A program made the translations under genes and the position numbers. Source: Flectobacillus roseus (lineage in GTDB: Bacteria > Bacteroidota > Bacteroidia > Cytophagales > Spirosomataceae). Taken from it: a DNA stretch of 64,000 bases. Positions 62,611 through 64,000 of this stretch are shown piece after piece. Every line of letters begins with the position of its first letter. Positions within the stretch are counted from its first letter, which is position 1. The notes beneath the pieces were generated by a model. The model was not told the origin of the DNA, made no database searches, and was given only the letters and a program-made list of their open reading frames with translations. Location: NCBI RefSeq assembly GCF_030056665.1, contig NZ_JASHIG010000018.1; one strand, 5' to 3'.

Positions 62611-63549
62611 ATGTACGAAGAACTACTAAAAAATATAGCCATCGACGACGAGCGTATCGTAGTCATGACAGCCGAAAACCGTGCTTTGATTCGTAATTTG
62701 CCTCCAGTTTTAGGTAAAAGATTTATCGATACAGGAATTACCGAACAATGTATGGTAGGTGCCGCCGCAGGGTTGGCACTACGTGGAAGAGTGCCTGTAT
62801 TACATGCATTGGCATCTTTTCTTTCGATGCGTGCTTTTGAATTTGTACGCACCGATGCAGGAATCCCCAATTTGCCTATCAAGTTGAGCGCCTTTATTCC
62901 AGGTTTTTTATCTGATGGCAACGGTCCCACACACCAAGCTGTAGAGGATGTATCTCTCATGCGAGGAATTCCAAATATGCAAGTTTTTGCACCTGCCAAT
63001 GATCAAGATTTGGCCATAATGTTACCCAAAATTCTTGCCTCTAAACATCCAGCTTATATTCGTATTTGTCACCGTCCTACCTCTTTTCAACATCAAAAAC
63101 ACTTTGAAATTGGCAAAGCCGAAGTTATTGCTGAAGGTACAGATGTTACCTTGCTGACTTACGGTTTTATGCTTGAGCAAACGCTGATTGCTGCCGAAAT
63201 TCTTAGAGCGGAAGGCAAGTCTGTGGGTATCGTCAATCTGCGTAGTCTCAAGCCTATCGATGAAGCTTATCTGGTAGATTTAACGCAAAAAACAGATTTG
63301 TTAGTAACCATCGAAGACCATTTTGTTACAGGAGGTTTGTATTCTATTGTTGCAGAAATTTTCTTGAAAAAACAGATACAAGCACCTGTTTTACCTATTG
63401 CGTTATTCGAGAAATGGTTCAAACCAGCACGCTTACAAGAAGTACTAGAATACGAAGGATTTACAGGAAAACAAATAGCAGAACGTATTTTGGGCTATCA
63501 TACTGAATCTATTCAGCCAGCCATTGCATTATCTGAATTTGCAGAATAA
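62611..63549 (+). CDS. Transketolase C-terminal subunit
   Basis: A 312-residue second half of a split transketolase: Pyr domain with MTAENRALIRN and the catalytic glutamate in DTGITEQCMVGAAAGLA, then the C-terminal domain from ~190 (VTLLTYGFMLEQTLIAAEIL). It follows the N-terminal subunit by 100 bases in the same direction. Confidence 0.93.
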   Translation: MYEELLKNIAIDDERIVVMTAENRALIRNLPPVLGKRFIDTGITEQCMVGAAAGLALRGRVPVLHALASFLSMRAFEFVRTDAGIPNLPIKLSAFIPGFLSDGNGPTHQAVEDVSLMRGIPNMQVFAPANDQDLAIMLPKILASKHPAYIRICHRPTSFQHQKHFEIGKAEVIAEGTDVTLLTYGFMLEQTLIAAEILRAEGKSVGIVNLRSLKPIDEAYLVDLTQKTDLLVTIEDHFVTGGLYSIVAEIFLKKQIQAPVLPIALFEKWFKPARLQEVLEYEGFTGKQIAERILGYHTESIQPAIALSEFAE

Positions 63550-63559
63550 TCCCCACTTG

Positions 63560-63670
63560 TAGAGACGTTGCACGCAAGGTCTTTTAGGCATTAAGCAGTA
63601 AGCTAAAGAAAAAGGAGTTTTATATGAAATTATAAAGACCTTTTGCCTAATGCATACAGCCTAAAGCCAA
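63560..63670. repeat. TAGAGACG hairpin and family VI repeat, copy 4
   Basis: TAGAGACGTTGC/GCAAGGTCT (63560-63583) is followed by TAGGCATTAAGC (63585) facing GCCTAATGCATACAGCC (~63650 on). It separates the transketolase from the aminotransferase gene. Confidence 0.55.
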
Positions 63671-63716
63671 ACTATATACAACATTGCATTTCGAGAATCA
63701 CCATTAATTCATTGTC

Positions 63717-64000
63717 ATGCCAAACGGAGTAAAATTTAACGACCATTATCCTAATATTACTATTTCGGATATCCTATATGAACGTGCATTGGCAGTTCAA
63801 AAACCTATTACTCAGACCCTTGCTAAAGGGCCAGGTCAATTTACCAAAGGTATTGCACCAAAGTATTTGGTAAAGGGAAAAGGCTCACACGTTTGGGATG
63901 TCGATGGCAACGAGTATATCGACTACAACGCCGCAATTGGTCCAGTATCTTTAGGATATTGCTATCCAGCAGTCGATGAGGCTATCCAAAGCCAATTAGC
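63717..64000 (+). CDS. Class III aminotransferase (glutamate-1-semialdehyde aminomutase-like), 3'-truncated
   Basis: The first 94 residues of a PLP aminotransferase; the window ends inside it. Visible are TISDILYERALAVQKPITQT, the family entry PKYLVKGKGSHVWDVDGNEY and IDYNAAIGPVSLGYCYPAV. This matches the N-terminal part of GSA aminomutase-type enzymes, which in glycan clusters aminate keto sugars. Context with a split transketolase and SpsF supports that role here, rather than heme synthesis. Confidence 0.85.
   Translation, partial: MPNGVKFNDHYPNITISDILYERALAVQKPITQTLAKGPGQFTKGIAPKYLVKGKGSHVWDVDGNEYIDYNAAIGPVSLGYCYPAVDEAIQSQL

Noticed and set aside
61653..63549. Transketolase broken by a frameshift
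   Set aside because: Each half has its own start, complete domain and 100-base gap; split N/C subunits are a known normal arrangement.

Overview
The window reads as a chromosomal segment of a Bacteroidota bacterium of the order Cytophagales. I would guess a Spirosomataceae-type genus such as Flectobacillus or Arcicella, but the genus is a guess. Supporting signs are: a low-GC genome with compact genes; a TTTG-N19-TAnnTTTG promoter in front of the only tRNA; weak or absent Shine-Dalgarno sites; a secreted esterase with a C-terminal type IX secretion tail; a DUF5686/carboxypeptidase-regulatory outer-membrane protein; DUF2911 and DUF2271 proteins; many outer-membrane barrels; and a short NuoG without the large molybdopterin domain.

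Layout. 1-2.5 kb: end of hemE converging on guaB. 3.2-10.3 kb: a cell-envelope flavin electron-transfer locus. Two ApbE flavin transferases flank an operon of a secreted ankyrin protein, a DUF2271 protein with a flavinylation-like TGAS motif, and a membrane PepSY/flavodoxin/FNR reductase. 10.5-16.1 kb: SUMF1-like protein, Tat-exported Gfo/Idh/MocA protein, small barrel, Bax-inhibitor-1 protein and ceramidase-like protein. 16.5-25.9 kb: respiratory complex I genes nuoA-J, with a phytanoyl-CoA dioxygenase-family gene between nuoE and nuoF, closed by a 30-bp perfect inverted repeat; nuoK-N are not here. 27.1-28.1 kb: a degenerate ECF sigma/anti-sigma pair. 28.2-34.4 kb: two PAP2/vanadium-haloperoxidase lipoproteins around two barrels with His/Cys/Met-rich ends. 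34.7-42.1 kb: dnaG, SixA-like phosphatase, SGNH/sialate-esterase, small membrane protein, trigger factor, tRNA-Leu(UAG). 42.5-58 kb: sialidase-like protein, SDR, sodium symporter with a 44-residue partner, aldose epimerase, 5'-nucleotidase, DUF2911, NUDIX, class V aminotransferase, ATP-grasp, DUF5686. 58-59.3 kb: small secreted proteins, one interrupted by an in-frame stop. 59.6-64 kb: start of a surface-sugar cluster (GT-B-like protein, SpsF-type cytidylyltransferase, split transketolase, class III aminotransferase running off the window).

The most unusual large-scale feature is in the intergenic DNA. At least seven families of short dispersed inverted repeats recur there. They are built from characteristic words (GGATTTCGGATATC, AATTTGAAGATTTGA, GAATTGTGAATGATG, GGCACAAAGGCACAAAG, AAGCCTAGGCTTAAGC, TAGAGACG). 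A separate ~50-bp double-palindrome core occurs four times, each time between inverted arms of different sequence. One copy lies in a 133-bp element with 17-bp terminal inverted repeats and 9-bp direct repeats of flanking DNA, which looks like a miniature transposable element.

All calls come from reading the sequence; no database search was possible.
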